A DNA stretch of 64,000 nucleotides from positions 1-64,000 of the forward strand of contig NZ_FONH01000020.1 in the NCBI RefSeq assembly GCF_900112865.1, read 5' to 3'. A program made the position numbers and the translations under genes. This DNA comes from Dyella marensis (GTDB taxonomy: Bacteria; Pseudomonadota; Gammaproteobacteria; Xanthomonadales; Rhodanobacteraceae). Positions 23,481 to 31,922 of this stretch are shown one piece after another (the stretch's first letter is position 1; every line of letters starts with the position of its first letter). The notes beneath the pieces are model-generated. The model ran no database searches, was not told the DNA's origin, and worked only from the letters and a program-made list of their open reading frames with translations.

Positions 23481-24077
23481 ATGGAATACCGCTTTCCAAG
23501 ATGGATTTCCTACCTTCTTTTGTTTTTCATCGCCGCGATGGTCGGCCTTGCTGCTTATGCCGTACGCACGCCAACGCCGAGTTCGAGCGTTGGATCAGAT
23601 ATCGTCATCGGTCTGATCGTAGTTTGTCTTGCTACCGTGTCGGCATGGGGCTACCTGTACGTAAGCCGCTATGTCATTGAAGTTGGCGCCGAGAATGTAG
23701 CCATCACCGGCGTGTTTCACACCAAGCTCATTCCGCTTGGTTCGATTGCGCAGGTCATCACGGTGAGCTCGCCAAGAGCCGGGACAGATTCATGGCTATT
23801 GAACAAGCAAGACGTCAGCCTCGCAAAGATCGATGGAGGATTGATCGGGTTTGACGAACTTCTAGGAGATCTTGGTAAAAAACTGCAGCCATACCAGGCG
23901 CTTTTCTACCGCAGCAGGACGTGGGGTCCATGGGAGATGCAGGTTGCTGGCGACTCGAAGTGGGTGCCGACCGAGGCGCCAAGCCTGGCGCGCAGGACTA
24001 ACCGGCGACTAGCTGTGATTCTGATCGGTGGGTTGCTTCTCGTTATCGCGGAAGTAATGGCCAGTGCTTGGCTGTAG
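23481..24077 (+). CDS. Membrane protein with bacterial PH-like middle domain
   Basis: A 198-aa protein. Two transmembrane segments at the N-terminus (ISYLLLFFIAAMVGLAAYAV and IVIGLIVVCLATVSAWGY) are followed by a strand-rich section (YVIEVGAENVAITGVFHTK) like a PH-type domain, and a final segment (AVILIGGLLLVIAEVMA). A GCGGGAG sequence precedes the ATG by 9 nt. Function unknown; its topology is similar in plan to the YcxB-like protein downstream. Confidence 0.55.
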   Translation: MEYRFPRWISYLLLFFIAAMVGLAAYAVRTPTPSSSVGSDIVIGLIVVCLATVSAWGYLYVSRYVIEVGAENVAITGVFHTKLIPLGSIAQVITVSSPRAGTDSWLLNKQDVSLAKIDGGLIGFDELLGDLGKKLQPYQALFYRSRTWGPWEMQVAGDSKWVPTEAPSLARRTNRRLAVILIGGLLLVIAEVMASAWL

Positions 24078-24144
24078 ATCGTAAGATTCGCTTCGGACCC
24101 ATCTCAGATATTGGCCATGTCACAGCCGAGGAGCGAAAGCAACG

Positions 24145-24600
24145 ATGGGGAATGTTCTTCGATTCGTCTTTACCACGTTGCTACTCGTGTGGTCTTTCGT
24201 GACCTTCTGTACGGGTTTGTGGAGCATAGCCGGTACATATTTCTTTACCGATCGATTTACGATCGAGTCGCGCCATGATGTTTGCGAGCAGCCACTCAAT
24301 AACCGTTGTGTTACCCACTATGAAGTAAGTCGGGGCAACGGGAAGCTGGATGACTTTGTGCCATTCATCTATCAATTTGACCGGGGCTACCTCGTAGAGG
24401 GCTGGACGGTTGCCAAGGTTCGATGGGGGTTCTCGTACGAGATCAATGGTGTGCAAAAGCCATGGCCTTATCTCTGGTCGCGTGTGGAATGGTCGCTGCT
24501 GGGGCTCGCAGGAATGCTTGCCTGGTACTTCGCCGGTGGCCCTCGGGCGCTGAGAGGTTGGCTGCGTAGCTTTAAACACAAGATATTTACGGGGCCCTGA
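24145..24600 (+). CDS. Hypothetical membrane protein
   Basis: A 151-aa protein with an N-terminal transmembrane helix (FVFTTLLLVWSFVTFCTG) and a second one near residue 115 (LLGLAGMLAWYFAGG). Between them is a short extracytoplasmic domain with a Cys pair (DVCEQPLNNRC) that could form a disulphide. A GAGGAGCG site lies before the ATG. Function unknown. Confidence 0.55.
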   Translation: MGNVLRFVFTTLLLVWSFVTFCTGLWSIAGTYFFTDRFTIESRHDVCEQPLNNRCVTHYEVSRGNGKLDDFVPFIYQFDRGYLVEGWTVAKVRWGFSYEINGVQKPWPYLWSRVEWSLLGLAGMLAWYFAGGPRALRGWLRSFKHKIFTGP

Positions 24601-24674
24601 TGTTCGCTTTCGACCCAAAGCAGGCCTGGCGATCTTGAGTAACCATTTCTCCTTCACCGGTACTGGATGGCCAG

Positions 24675-24956
24675 ATGTCGCTGACTCAGAAAGAACGCAT
24701 GCTCTATCTCCGGGTAGAAGAAGTGCTGCACTACATGTGGGATCCGATTGGTATAGCGGGTGTCCCACAGGCGCGGGACGAATACGAAAGCTACGCACCC
24801 AAGGTCTTCGACCTTGTAAGAGGCACCACGGATGGCAAAGACGTGGCTGCATATCTGTCTTGGGTGAGCATGGATCTTATGGGCCAAAGGCCAGACCCAG
24901 ATGGTGACTCGGCGGTGGTTGAGGCGCTGCTTGCCTGGAGAGACTACCTCAGGTGA
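24675..24956 (+). CDS. Small acidic protein, DUF1871-like
   Basis: A 93-aa soluble protein. The stretch WDPIGIAGVPQARDEYESY, then a short helical tail, is typical of a widespread small family (DUF1871-like) that often lies beside toxin and immunity genes. The ribosome binding site is poor. Its role is unknown. Confidence 0.55.
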   Translation: MSLTQKERMLYLRVEEVLHYMWDPIGIAGVPQARDEYESYAPKVFDLVRGTTDGKDVAAYLSWVSMDLMGQRPDPDGDSAVVEALLAWRDYLR

Positions 24957-25015
24957 TGCCCATCCTTAGGGCAATAGGTGAGCATTAGATTCCCTCCAAA
25001 CGAACCGCAGTTGAT

Positions 25016-25372
25016 ATGACAACCCCCAACGAATTGACGGTGATGTACCGCCCAGTCGGTCCTGAAGAACTGGAACTATTGAGGCAATCCGATTTCAAGC
25101 GGTGGCCTCCGCGTCTGCCGGAGCAACCCATTTTCTATCCAGTGACCAACGAGGAATACGCGGCCGAGATCGCGGGCCGTTGGAATGTGCGTGACGGTGG
25201 CTACGGCGCGGTCACCCGCTTTCAGGTGCGGACGTCATTCATGATCAGGTACCAGATTCAGCGCGTTGGCGGATCCCATCACACGGAATGGTGGGTGCCG
25301 GCCGAGGATCTGGAGGATCTGAACGACAACATTGTCGGCTCGATCGAAGTCATACGGGAATTCAAGTCATAG
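25016..25372 (+). CDS. Conserved hypothetical protein (118 aa)
   Basis: Begins MTTPNELTVMYRPVGPEEL, followed by WPPRLPEQPIFYPVTNEEY and FQVRTSFMIRYQIQRVGG, ending with WWVPAEDLEDLN. I recall this order of motifs from a conserved family of unknown role found as single genes in many bacteria. It is soluble, has no cysteines, and follows the DUF1871-like gene by 59 bp. Confidence 0.6.
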   Translation: MTTPNELTVMYRPVGPEELELLRQSDFKRWPPRLPEQPIFYPVTNEEYAAEIAGRWNVRDGGYGAVTRFQVRTSFMIRYQIQRVGGSHHTEWWVPAEDLEDLNDNIVGSIEVIREFKS

Positions 25373-25443
25373 TTGGCGAGAAGACGCCGACCGGAAGCAG
25401 ATGTCAGGAGTAACTGAGTTACACCTCAGCCAAGGCTTTGAGC

Positions 25444-25662
25444 ATGTCCATCCAAAACGATCATTCCCAAGCATCGCGCATCGCCCAACGTATCGCCGCA
25501 CTCCGCCAGGAACGGGAGGCAGTCCAGACGCAGCTGAGCGCGCTCGAAGCACGCAAGCACGAACTGGGGAACCTTATGCTGCGCATCAACGGCGCCATCG
25601 CCGTGCTGGAGGAGATGGAGGCGGAGGGGCGGACCGCTGGCGACGAAGGTGCGCAGCTTTAA
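25444..25662 (+). CDS. Small coiled-coil protein
   Basis: A 72-aa protein, almost wholly one amphipathic helix (RIAQRIAALRQEREAVQTQL, then LEARKHELGNLMLRI). It is probably a dimeric coiled coil. An in-frame TTG at 25438 is an alternative start. It ends 13 bp before the first 91-bp palindromic repeat. Confidence 0.5.
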   Translation: MSIQNDHSQASRIAQRIAALRQEREAVQTQLSALEARKHELGNLMLRINGAIAVLEEMEAEGRTAGDEGAQL

Positions 25663-25675
25663 ATGGCGTAGCGGC

Positions 25676-25766
25676 GTAGGTTGGGGTGAGCCATCGGCGA
25701 ACCCCAACAGGCCAGCTGCATAGGCACGGTGACGTTGGGGTTCGCCGATGGCTCACCCCAACCTAC
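25676..25766. repeat. 91-bp palindromic repeat, copy 1
   Basis: Arms of about 33 bp (GTAGGTTGGGGTGAGCCATC... at the left, its near-perfect complement at the right) flank a 25-bp centre. The second copy is at 26481-26571. Short similar sequence also flanks each copy (gcgtagYggc before, gRtGTCAGrGTC after). This is a non-autonomous repeat of the type often seen in Xanthomonadales genomes. Confidence 0.85.
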
Positions 25767-25938
25767 AAAGATGTCAGGGTCGTTGCCGCAGGCATCAATC
25801 ACCGGCGCGCTCTCTGATGTTGAATGCGTTGCGGTTTCGTGGGGAGGGCTAGCGCCCTGAGAGGTTGGATGCGATTTCGCTGTTGACTCAAAGCAAGCCG
25901 GTCGGATTCTTCAATTGCGGCAATACAGGTGTCGACGA

Positions 25939-26427
25939 ATGCATCGAACCATCCTCAACTACAACGAAGCGCTTCTTCGTCAGGCTGTTGGCGGCTTTTG
26001 GTGGCGGGTCACCGGCTTGCGCTTTTTCCTGGCCTGGGCAGCCGTCGCTTTTGGTTTTGCCATGGCCATTCGCGAAGGCGACGTTTCGTGGTTTACAGGT
26101 GTGCTTGGCAGCGTTTTGATGGTTGGCACGCTCTTCCCGATCGCCCTGTACGCTATGCACTATCGCAATGCTGTCCAAAAGCTTAGGGCCATGGGCAATG
26201 CCCAGGCGACGCTCGAGGCCTCTGATAACTCGCTGTCGATATCTTCCGGCGCCGGTAGCGCGTCCATCCCGTGGTCGGCAATCGCTGAGATATGGCAGCT
26301 CAAGGCTTGCTGGCTGCTCCTGCTTTCCAAATCGCAGTTCATGACTCTTCCACTCGCAGACGTGACGCCGGAATTGGAGGCTTTCATTCTTGCGAAGGTG
26401 CGCGCCTCGGGAGGAAAAGTTGCCTGA
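25939..26427 (+). CDS. YcxB-like membrane protein
   Basis: A 162-aa protein: NYNEALLRQAVGGFWWR at the start, two transmembrane helices (about residues 22-40 and 52-72), then a C-terminal PH-like domain with IPWSAIAEIWQLKACWLLLL and TLPLADVTPELEAFIL. This matches the YcxB-like family of unknown function. It lies alone between the two palindromic repeats. Confidence 0.75.
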   Translation: MHRTILNYNEALLRQAVGGFWWRVTGLRFFLAWAAVAFGFAMAIREGDVSWFTGVLGSVLMVGTLFPIALYAMHYRNAVQKLRAMGNAQATLEASDNSLSISSGAGSASIPWSAIAEIWQLKACWLLLLSKSQFMTLPLADVTPELEAFILAKVRASGGKVA

Positions 26428-26480
26428 GAGAACGAAACTCGGCGTTTTCGAGACCATCCCGCCTCTTCTTGCGTAGTGGC

Positions 26481-26571
26481 GTAGGTTGGGGTGAGCCACC
26501 GGCGAACCCCAACAAACCAGCTGCATAGGCACGGTGACGTTGGGGTTCGCCGATGGCTCACCCCAACCTAC
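26481..26571. repeat. 91-bp palindromic repeat, copy 2
   Basis: Same structure as copy 1 with only a few base changes in the left arm and centre. The stop codon of the S53-family gene on the minus strand lies 8 bp beyond it, so the hairpin may also end that transcript. Confidence 0.85.
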
Positions 26572-26578
26572 AGAGGTG

Positions 26579-28444
26579 TCAGAGTCCCCAGTGTGTTGTC
26601 ACGTAGTTGTCGAACTTCCCCATATCCAGACTCCCCCATCCCGCACAGGGCGTCCAGCCACTATTGGCGCAAGCGGCGCCATTCCACGTCCCGCCACCAA
26701 GGTTGTGCAGTGGACTCACATCAGTGTCGAAGTTCGCGTACATCTGCGGCGTCGGTAGGCCAAGCCGGTTGCCATGTGCCGATTCGATACGCGCAAACAG
26801 CCCGGTAAAGATGCTCGATGCCAGCTCTGAGCCATTGAACAGATGCTGCTCGGCGCCGTTGACGATGATGCGCGCGCCGCTGGTGGCCGGCAGCATCAGG
26901 GTCGAATCCCAGTTGCTTGGCACGTTCTTGTACGCATCGAACGCGATGTCGGGGACCAGTCGTCCGGTGACAGGCGGCTGCGGGCTGCCGGGCAGGGGAT
27001 TGCCGAGTGACGTCTGCCAGAACGGTATCGGTGCATAGGTGCTGGTTCCGGTGGGGTCGAGCCAGTAGTTGACGTAGGTTCGGCCACCGGGGTCGGCGGA
27101 GTACGACACCTCGTACCACGGCGATTCGCTCGACCAGTGGCTGGCGCCGTCGTCAGTCACCTGGGAGCCGCCCACGGCGACGACGTTGGGCGAGGTCGAT
27201 GGTGCGGTCGGCGGTGCGAAGGGAACGAACATTTGCATATCCATGAAGACGGCGCTGCCGGCCGTGGCCATCACCACCTGCCCTTGCGCGCGGGACGCCA
27301 GGAAGATCGTGTCGTCGATCGCCTGCTGGCCAGTGAGGTGGGAGCTTTCTTCGTCCAGCGACCACGAGGTCTGGATGAGCTTTACCGCGTCGTCGGCCAC
27401 GGCGCGGTTGTATGTGGCCGTGACATCCGCCTGGGTCGGCTTCGTACCGGTGGGCGCCATGGCGTAGAACACCATCTGCTCCAGTTGCCCGGCGGTGGCC
27501 GCGATGACCTGGCTCTCGTCCTGCGCGCCACCAGCGCCTAAGCTGCCATGACCGACTTTCACCACGCTGGTGTTCACTCGCGGCATGGACTCGCGGTCGG
27601 TGAAGGTATTCAAGTCGGCAATGGTCTGCGTCATGTCGCCGGCGGCGATGATGCCTACCGACGTGGCATGGCCGGTGCTCACCGCATCCGCGCCATAGAT
27701 GGTGCTGTAGGCGAGCGGGTTGCGGCCAAAGCTGGAGATCGGTCCGTCCGGTGGCGGCTGGTAGTCCGCATGATGGTTGCTCGGTGCCGACAGGAAATCC
27801 GTCAGTCCTAGCACTCCGGTGACAATGCCGCCCAGTGCCGCCGGTACCTGTGCCGGTCCGACATTGACCATGAACTGCGGTGGGTAGTAGTCGCTGTCGG
27901 TCAACGTCGCCATGGTCAGGTTGAACGCGGAAGACACGCCGCCTGCCGTGCCGTCGGCCGTGATGGTCAGATGATTGGAGGCCACTTCGATGCCGCTGAA
28001 ACCGTGCTGGCTGAGATACGCGACGACGGCAGCTACTTGTTCGCTCGTGGGTGCGTAATCGCGCATGAAGGTGTCGCGGTCCAGGTACTGCGCATAGACG
28101 GGCGAGCCCGGTTGCGTTACGTCGTGCAGATAGGATTCGAGCTGTGTCCGGTTGCGCAACTGCAGGCCGAGGGTGATGTGCACCGGTGCGTTGGCGGCCA
28201 GGGCGGCAACGTTGGCTGGATCGAAGCATCGCAAATACGTGAAGTTCAATTCGTATTTCGCGCCGCAATGGGTGGTGGGCGGTGCATTGATGACCGCCTG
28301 CGTGGCGGTGGTCGACCATGTGGTATCGGCCCATGACGGCGCCGTTCCAAGCAGCGCGACGCACGCCGCAACGAGCGGCAAGCCGGATCCGGGCCGGTGT
28401 ATGGAATGCGGACGATGGGGAAGTGGGACAGAGCAACGGCGCAT
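26579..28444 (-). CDS. S53 (sedolisin/xanthomonalisin) family protein, probably without activity
   Basis: A 621-aa secreted protein: signal region to about residue 39, a pro-domain (about 75-215, with the FNLTMATL activation-domain pattern) and a subtilisin-like S53 domain. The fold is clear from VGIIAAGD, VVAVGGSQVT, RLVPDIAFDAY and CAGWGSLDM. By eye the catalytic positions are altered. In the ExxxD motif Glu310 is kept but the Asp is Ile314. The oxyanion Asp is Ser397 in TAGSAV. The GTS serine is Glu540 in NGSELAS. Homologues are acid-acting secreted peptidases; this one may be a binding or decoy protein, or cleave by another residue set. It stands alone. Confidence 0.8.
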   Translation of the reverse strand: MRRCSVPLPHRPHSIHRPGSGLPLVAACVALLGTAPSWADTTWSTTATQAVINAPPTTHCGAKYELNFTYLRCFDPANVAALAANAPVHITLGLQLRNRTQLESYLHDVTQPGSPVYAQYLDRDTFMRDYAPTSEQVAAVVAYLSQHGFSGIEVASNHLTITADGTAGGVSSAFNLTMATLTDSDYYPPQFMVNVGPAQVPAALGGIVTGVLGLTDFLSAPSNHHADYQPPPDGPISSFGRNPLAYSTIYGADAVSTGHATSVGIIAAGDMTQTIADLNTFTDRESMPRVNTSVVKVGHGSLGAGGAQDESQVIAATAGQLEQMVFYAMAPTGTKPTQADVTATYNRAVADDAVKLIQTSWSLDEESSHLTGQQAIDDTIFLASRAQGQVVMATAGSAVFMDMQMFVPFAPPTAPSTSPNVVAVGGSQVTDDGASHWSSESPWYEVSYSADPGGRTYVNYWLDPTGTSTYAPIPFWQTSLGNPLPGSPQPPVTGRLVPDIAFDAYKNVPSNWDSTLMLPATSGARIIVNGAEQHLFNGSELASSIFTGLFARIESAHGNRLGLPTPQMYANFDTDVSPLHNLGGGTWNGAACANSGWTPCAGWGSLDMGKFDNYVTTHWGL

Positions 28445-28681
28445 GACTGCCTCCGATGACGGGCACGCGCCATGTGCGGCTTGCGCCCGGTCGCGTGGTG
28501 GTCATCCGGTCCCTGTGTCCGGCGGCGAGTCTAGGTCGCCGGTTTTGCGGCAATCCGAGTACTGGTTGGTGTTGGCGAGGAAAGCTCGGTTCAGGTGATA
28601 CGGAGAGTTGGCAGAGTTCGAACTGCGGCTGGCGCCAGTCGCGCTGACGCCAACGGAAAATATTGCGAATTCCGTTCGCCC

Positions 28682-29110
28682 TCAGACCGCTTGTTTGCCC
28701 TTGCCGAGCATCTGCGTCACCGCCTCAAGGCCGCAGAACGAAGGCTCGTCGCCGAGTTCGCCCGCTTCGATCCACGCAACTTTCGCTCGCAGATAGCTCT
28801 GCAGCTTGCCCAGTTGCGCCGCCTTCTCATCCACTTGCGCCAGCTGCGCTTGCATCACGGCCAGCCGGCGCGGCCGGTCGATGCCACCGGTCTCGTATTC
28901 GCGGTTCAAGGTGACAATCTGCTTCAGCGTAAAGCCGAGCTGCTGGCCGACCTTGATCAAGGCAACGCGGTCCACATCGCTCTCGTGAAAGTGCTGGTAG
29001 CGATTGCTGCCTGCTCCCCCTGTGCTCGGCCTGATCAGCCCCAGCTTCACGTACAGGCGCACGGCATCGCGAGTCAGTTCGGCGCGCCGGCAGAATTCGG
29101 CAATCAGCAT
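28682..29110 (-). CDS. MerR-family transcriptional regulator
   Basis: A 142-aa protein with the N-terminal MerR winged helix (IAEFCRRAELTRDAVRLYVK, then NRYQHFHESDVDRVALI) and a C-terminal dimerisation coiled coil (residues about 80-120). A lone Cys near the end (SFCGLE) is the only candidate sensor cysteine. It is divergent from an SDR oxidoreductase across 71 bp that hold a MerR-type promoter, so it likely controls that gene. The inducer is unknown. The 237 bp between it and the S53 gene show nothing recognisable. Confidence 0.85.
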   Translation of the reverse strand: MLIAEFCRRAELTRDAVRLYVKLGLIRPSTGGAGSNRYQHFHESDVDRVALIKVGQQLGFTLKQIVTLNREYETGGIDRPRRLAVMQAQLAQVDEKAAQLGKLQSYLRAKVAWIEAGELGDEPSFCGLEAVTQMLGKGKQAV

Positions 29111-29120
29111 GGCGGGGCTC

Positions 29121-29152
29121 TTGACTAGGGGGTTAAGGCCCTAGTTTAGACT
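29121..29152 (+). promoter_or_regulatory. MerR-type promoter with operator dyad
   Basis: TTGACT (29121-29126) and TAGACT (29147-29152) are separated by 20 bp, the over-long spacer typical of MerR-activated promoters. A CTAGGG-N8-CCCTAG inverted repeat (29125-29144) lies in the spacer. It faces the SDR gene. Confidence 0.65.
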
Positions 29153-29181
29153 CATCCTTCGCAACCCACCAAGTGAAGGCC

Positions 29182-30015
29182 ATGAGCAAAACCGTACTGG
29201 TTACCGGCGCATCGTCGGGCATAGGCGAAGCCACCGTGCGTCGCCTCCTGGCGGATGGATACAAGGTGTACGCCGCGGCGCGGCGGGTGGATCGAATGAG
29301 CGGCCTGGCCGAGGCCGGCGCGCAGGTGCTGTCGCTGGACCTGACGGACGATGCCTCGATCGTTCAGGCGGTGGAAGCCATTTCCCGGCGCGAAGGCCGC
29401 CTGGATGCGCTGGTCAACAACGCAGGCTATGGCTCCTACGGCGCGCTGGAAGACGTGCCCCTGGACGAAGGGCGGCGCCAGTTCGAGGTGAACGTTTTCG
29501 GCCTCGCGCGCCTTATCCAGTTGTGCCTGCCCATGATGCGCGCCCAGCGCTCGGGCACCATCGTCAACATCACCTCGATCGGCGGCAAGATGCACGAGCC
29601 GATGGGCAGCTGGTATCACGCGACCAAGTTCGCCGTGGAAGGACTGAGCGATTGCCTGCGCATGGAACTGGCGCCGTTTGGGATCGATGTCGTGGTGGTG
29701 GAGCCGGGTGGCATTCGCACCGAATGGAGTGGCATTGCGCAGGAAGGCATGTTGCGCTACTCGGGTGACACCGCCTACGCCGAACAAGCCCGGATGCATG
29801 CGCGCATGTTCTCCGCGGGTGACAAGTCGTCCATCGTGTCGCCGCCGGAGGTGGTGGCAAAGACGATCGCACGCGCCTTGCGCGCCTCCCGGCCCCGCAC
29901 GCGCTACGCCACCGGCGGCGGCGCGCGGACGATCCTGTTCCTGCGCCGCTGGTTGAGCGATCGGGCGTTCGATGGATTCATGCGATGGGTCGAGAAATCG
30001 ATGGCGCGGGCCTGA
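29182..30015 (+). CDS. Short-chain dehydrogenase/reductase (SDR)
   Basis: A 277-aa classical SDR. The NAD(P)-binding motif TGASSGIG is at residues 8-15, NNAG at about 80, the active site Ser in NITSIGG and YxxxK in WYHATKFAVEG. An arginine-rich segment after the first strand (AARRVDRM) suggests NADPH. The substrate cannot be read. It is driven by a MerR-type promoter and diverges from the merR gene. An in-frame GTG at 29173 lies inside the likely ribosome binding site, so ATG 29182 is preferred. Confidence 0.88.
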   Translation: MSKTVLVTGASSGIGEATVRRLLADGYKVYAAARRVDRMSGLAEAGAQVLSLDLTDDASIVQAVEAISRREGRLDALVNNAGYGSYGALEDVPLDEGRRQFEVNVFGLARLIQLCLPMMRAQRSGTIVNITSIGGKMHEPMGSWYHATKFAVEGLSDCLRMELAPFGIDVVVVEPGGIRTEWSGIAQEGMLRYSGDTAYAEQARMHARMFSAGDKSSIVSPPEVVAKTIARALRASRPRTRYATGGGARTILFLRRWLSDRAFDGFMRWVEKSMARA

Positions 30016-30038
30016 CGCAGGACATCAAGCGCGCGTCC

Positions 30039-31091
30039 CTAGGGTTCTCGCCGCCCCGGCAGCGTCAACAGCACCTCCAGCCCGCCTCCATCGCGCAAGC
30101 GGGCGACGACGCTTCCGCCGTGCATTTCCATCGCGCGCCGTGCAATGGCCAGTCCCAGGCCCGACCCGTGGACGGCGTCATGGCCGGGCAGGCGGGTGAA
30201 GGGCTGGAAGATGGCTTCGAGCAGGTGTTCGGGTACGCCCGGGCCGCGGTCCCGGACCAGGGTCTCCAAGGTTTCGCCGTCGTCCGAGGTCCGGCAGCGG
30301 ATTTCCACGGTGGAACCGCCGGGACTGAACTTCACCGCATTGCGGATCACGTTCTCGAAGGCCCGATAGATCAGTTCGCCACGGACGGCGGCAACGAACT
30401 GGGTGGGCGCCTCGATGCTGACGGTCTTCGAGGCGCTGCGCGCTTCGAAATCGGCATCCTCCGCGATCGACTGCAGCAACTCGATGATGTCGACGCGCTC
30501 GCCGCAGGGTGTGCTTTCGCTGGCTTCCAGCCGGTGCAGGACCAGCAGTGCTTCGATCAGCTCGTCGAGCCGCTCGCTTTCGCGGCCGATGCGCTGGACC
30601 ATCGCCTCCGACTGCCCGGGCTCCTGTCGCAGCAGGCCGATCGCTGCCTGGATGCGCGTCAACGGCGAGCGCAGTTCATGCGAAATGTCATGCAGTAGCA
30701 CTTTGCGCGACTCGGTCAACAGCTGCAGCTGCGCGGCCATGCGATCGAAGTCCTGCGCCAGGTCGACAATCTCGTCGCTGCGCTTGCCCATGAGGGGTTG
30801 CACGCGCGTCTCGAAATGGCCTTTGGCGACTTCGCGCAACGCCCAGCGCAGATGCTGCAGGGGGCGCGACAGATACCAGGCCAGGATGAGTCCACCGCCG
30901 GCGATCGCCAGCAGGCCCGATACGACCGGCACCACCGGAACGCCGCCGATCCGCGTCAGCTCCTCCGGCGGCGGCAGGCGTTGATTAGTGATCTGCAGAT
31001 AAGTGGACATCCCTGCGATCGATAGCAGCATGCTGGTCCAATGGGCCAGCACCAGTTTCCAGAACAAGCGGCCGGGCGCCCATCGGAACAT
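30039..31091 (-). CDS. Sensor histidine kinase, CpxA/OmpR-partner type
   Basis: A 350-aa membrane kinase. Two transmembrane helices (about residues 10-33 and 52-73) enclose a very short periplasmic loop; a HAMP domain (about 74-127), HisKA with His138 in HDISHELRSPLTR, and HATPase_c with N-box VIRNAVKFSPGG and GSGLGLAIA follow. The short loop suggests membrane or partner sensing. It starts one base after the response regulator stop and probably phosphorylates it. The pair is divergent from an RND efflux operon that it may control. Confidence 0.9.
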   Translation of the reverse strand: MFRWAPGRLFWKLVLAHWTSMLLSIAGMSTYLQITNQRLPPPEELTRIGGVPVVPVVSGLLAIAGGGLILAWYLSRPLQHLRWALREVAKGHFETRVQPLMGKRSDEIVDLAQDFDRMAAQLQLLTESRKVLLHDISHELRSPLTRIQAAIGLLRQEPGQSEAMVQRIGRESERLDELIEALLVLHRLEASESTPCGERVDIIELLQSIAEDADFEARSASKTVSIEAPTQFVAAVRGELIYRAFENVIRNAVKFSPGGSTVEIRCRTSDDGETLETLVRDRGPGVPEHLLEAIFQPFTRLPGHDAVHGSGLGLAIARRAMEMHGGSVVARLRDGGGLEVLLTLPGRREP

Positions 31092-31092
31092 G

Positions 31093-31788
31093 TCAATCCT
31101 CCAGCAGCTGATAGCCCAGCCCACGCACGCTCTGAATCCAGGACTGGCCGTCCGGACGCGTTCCCAGTTTCTGGCGGATGCTGCTGATGTGCACATCGAT
31201 CCTGCGATCGAAGCGCGCCAGCGGACGGTCGAACGCCTGCAGGGAAATCTCCTGCTTGCTGACCAGCTGTCCGGAATGCCGCACCAGCACTTCCAGCAGG
31301 CTGAACTCGGTGCCGGTGAGTTCCAGCGGTTCGCCGCGCCAGGTCGCGCGGCGATTGCCCGGCCATAGCATGAGGTAACCGGCTTGCAGCGCACGCGCGT
31401 TGCCGGAGCCGTCGAACCGCTCGCCGGTTTTCGTGCGCCGGAGGATCGCGCGTATGCGCGCCACCAGCTCGCCCGGCGTGCAGGGCTTGGGCACGTAATC
31501 GTCGGCGCCCAGGTCCAGCCCCACGATGCGGTCGATATCGTCGCCACGGGCCGTGAGCATCAGGATCGGCACCGCACTGTTGGCGCGAATGCGGCGCAGC
31601 GCATCGATGCCCGATAGCCGCGGCATCATGATGTCCATCACCACCAGTGCGTAATCGTTGGATGCCGCTTCGGACACCCCGGCCTCGCCGTCGTGCACGG
31701 TGCTTACATCGAAGCCCTCCCGCACCAGATATTGCGAGAGCATGGAAGTCAGATCGACGTCGTCGTCGACGAGAAGAACCCTGGTCAT
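31093..31788 (-). CDS. OmpR-family response regulator
   Basis: A 231-aa regulator with a receiver domain (acidic DDD at 8-10, phospho-acceptor Asp52 in VMDIMMP, conserved Lys near PKPCTPGELV) and a C-terminal winged helix (LELTGTEFSLLEVLVRHSG, VDVHISSIRQKLG). It resembles the CpxR/RstA branch. It is first in a two-gene operon with its kinase and divergent from the RND outer membrane gene across about 130 bp, the likely site of shared control. Confidence 0.92.
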   Translation of the reverse strand: MTRVLLVDDDVDLTSMLSQYLVREGFDVSTVHDGEAGVSEAASNDYALVVMDIMMPRLSGIDALRRIRANSAVPILMLTARGDDIDRIVGLDLGADDYVPKPCTPGELVARIRAILRRTKTGERFDGSGNARALQAGYLMLWPGNRRATWRGEPLELTGTEFSLLEVLVRHSGQLVSKQEISLQAFDRPLARFDRRIDVHISSIRQKLGTRPDGQSWIQSVRGLGYQLLED

Positions 31789-31922
31789 GGCGCCAGTATC
31801 CGCCCGGATTCCCCGGAAAACACGCGCTCCGGCAGGACTTTTACCCAGTTTAACCTTGCCGAACCGCGGCCAACGATCGCGCCTCCTACGATGCGGCCCA
31901 TCTCACCTGGCCCGTCGTGCGC

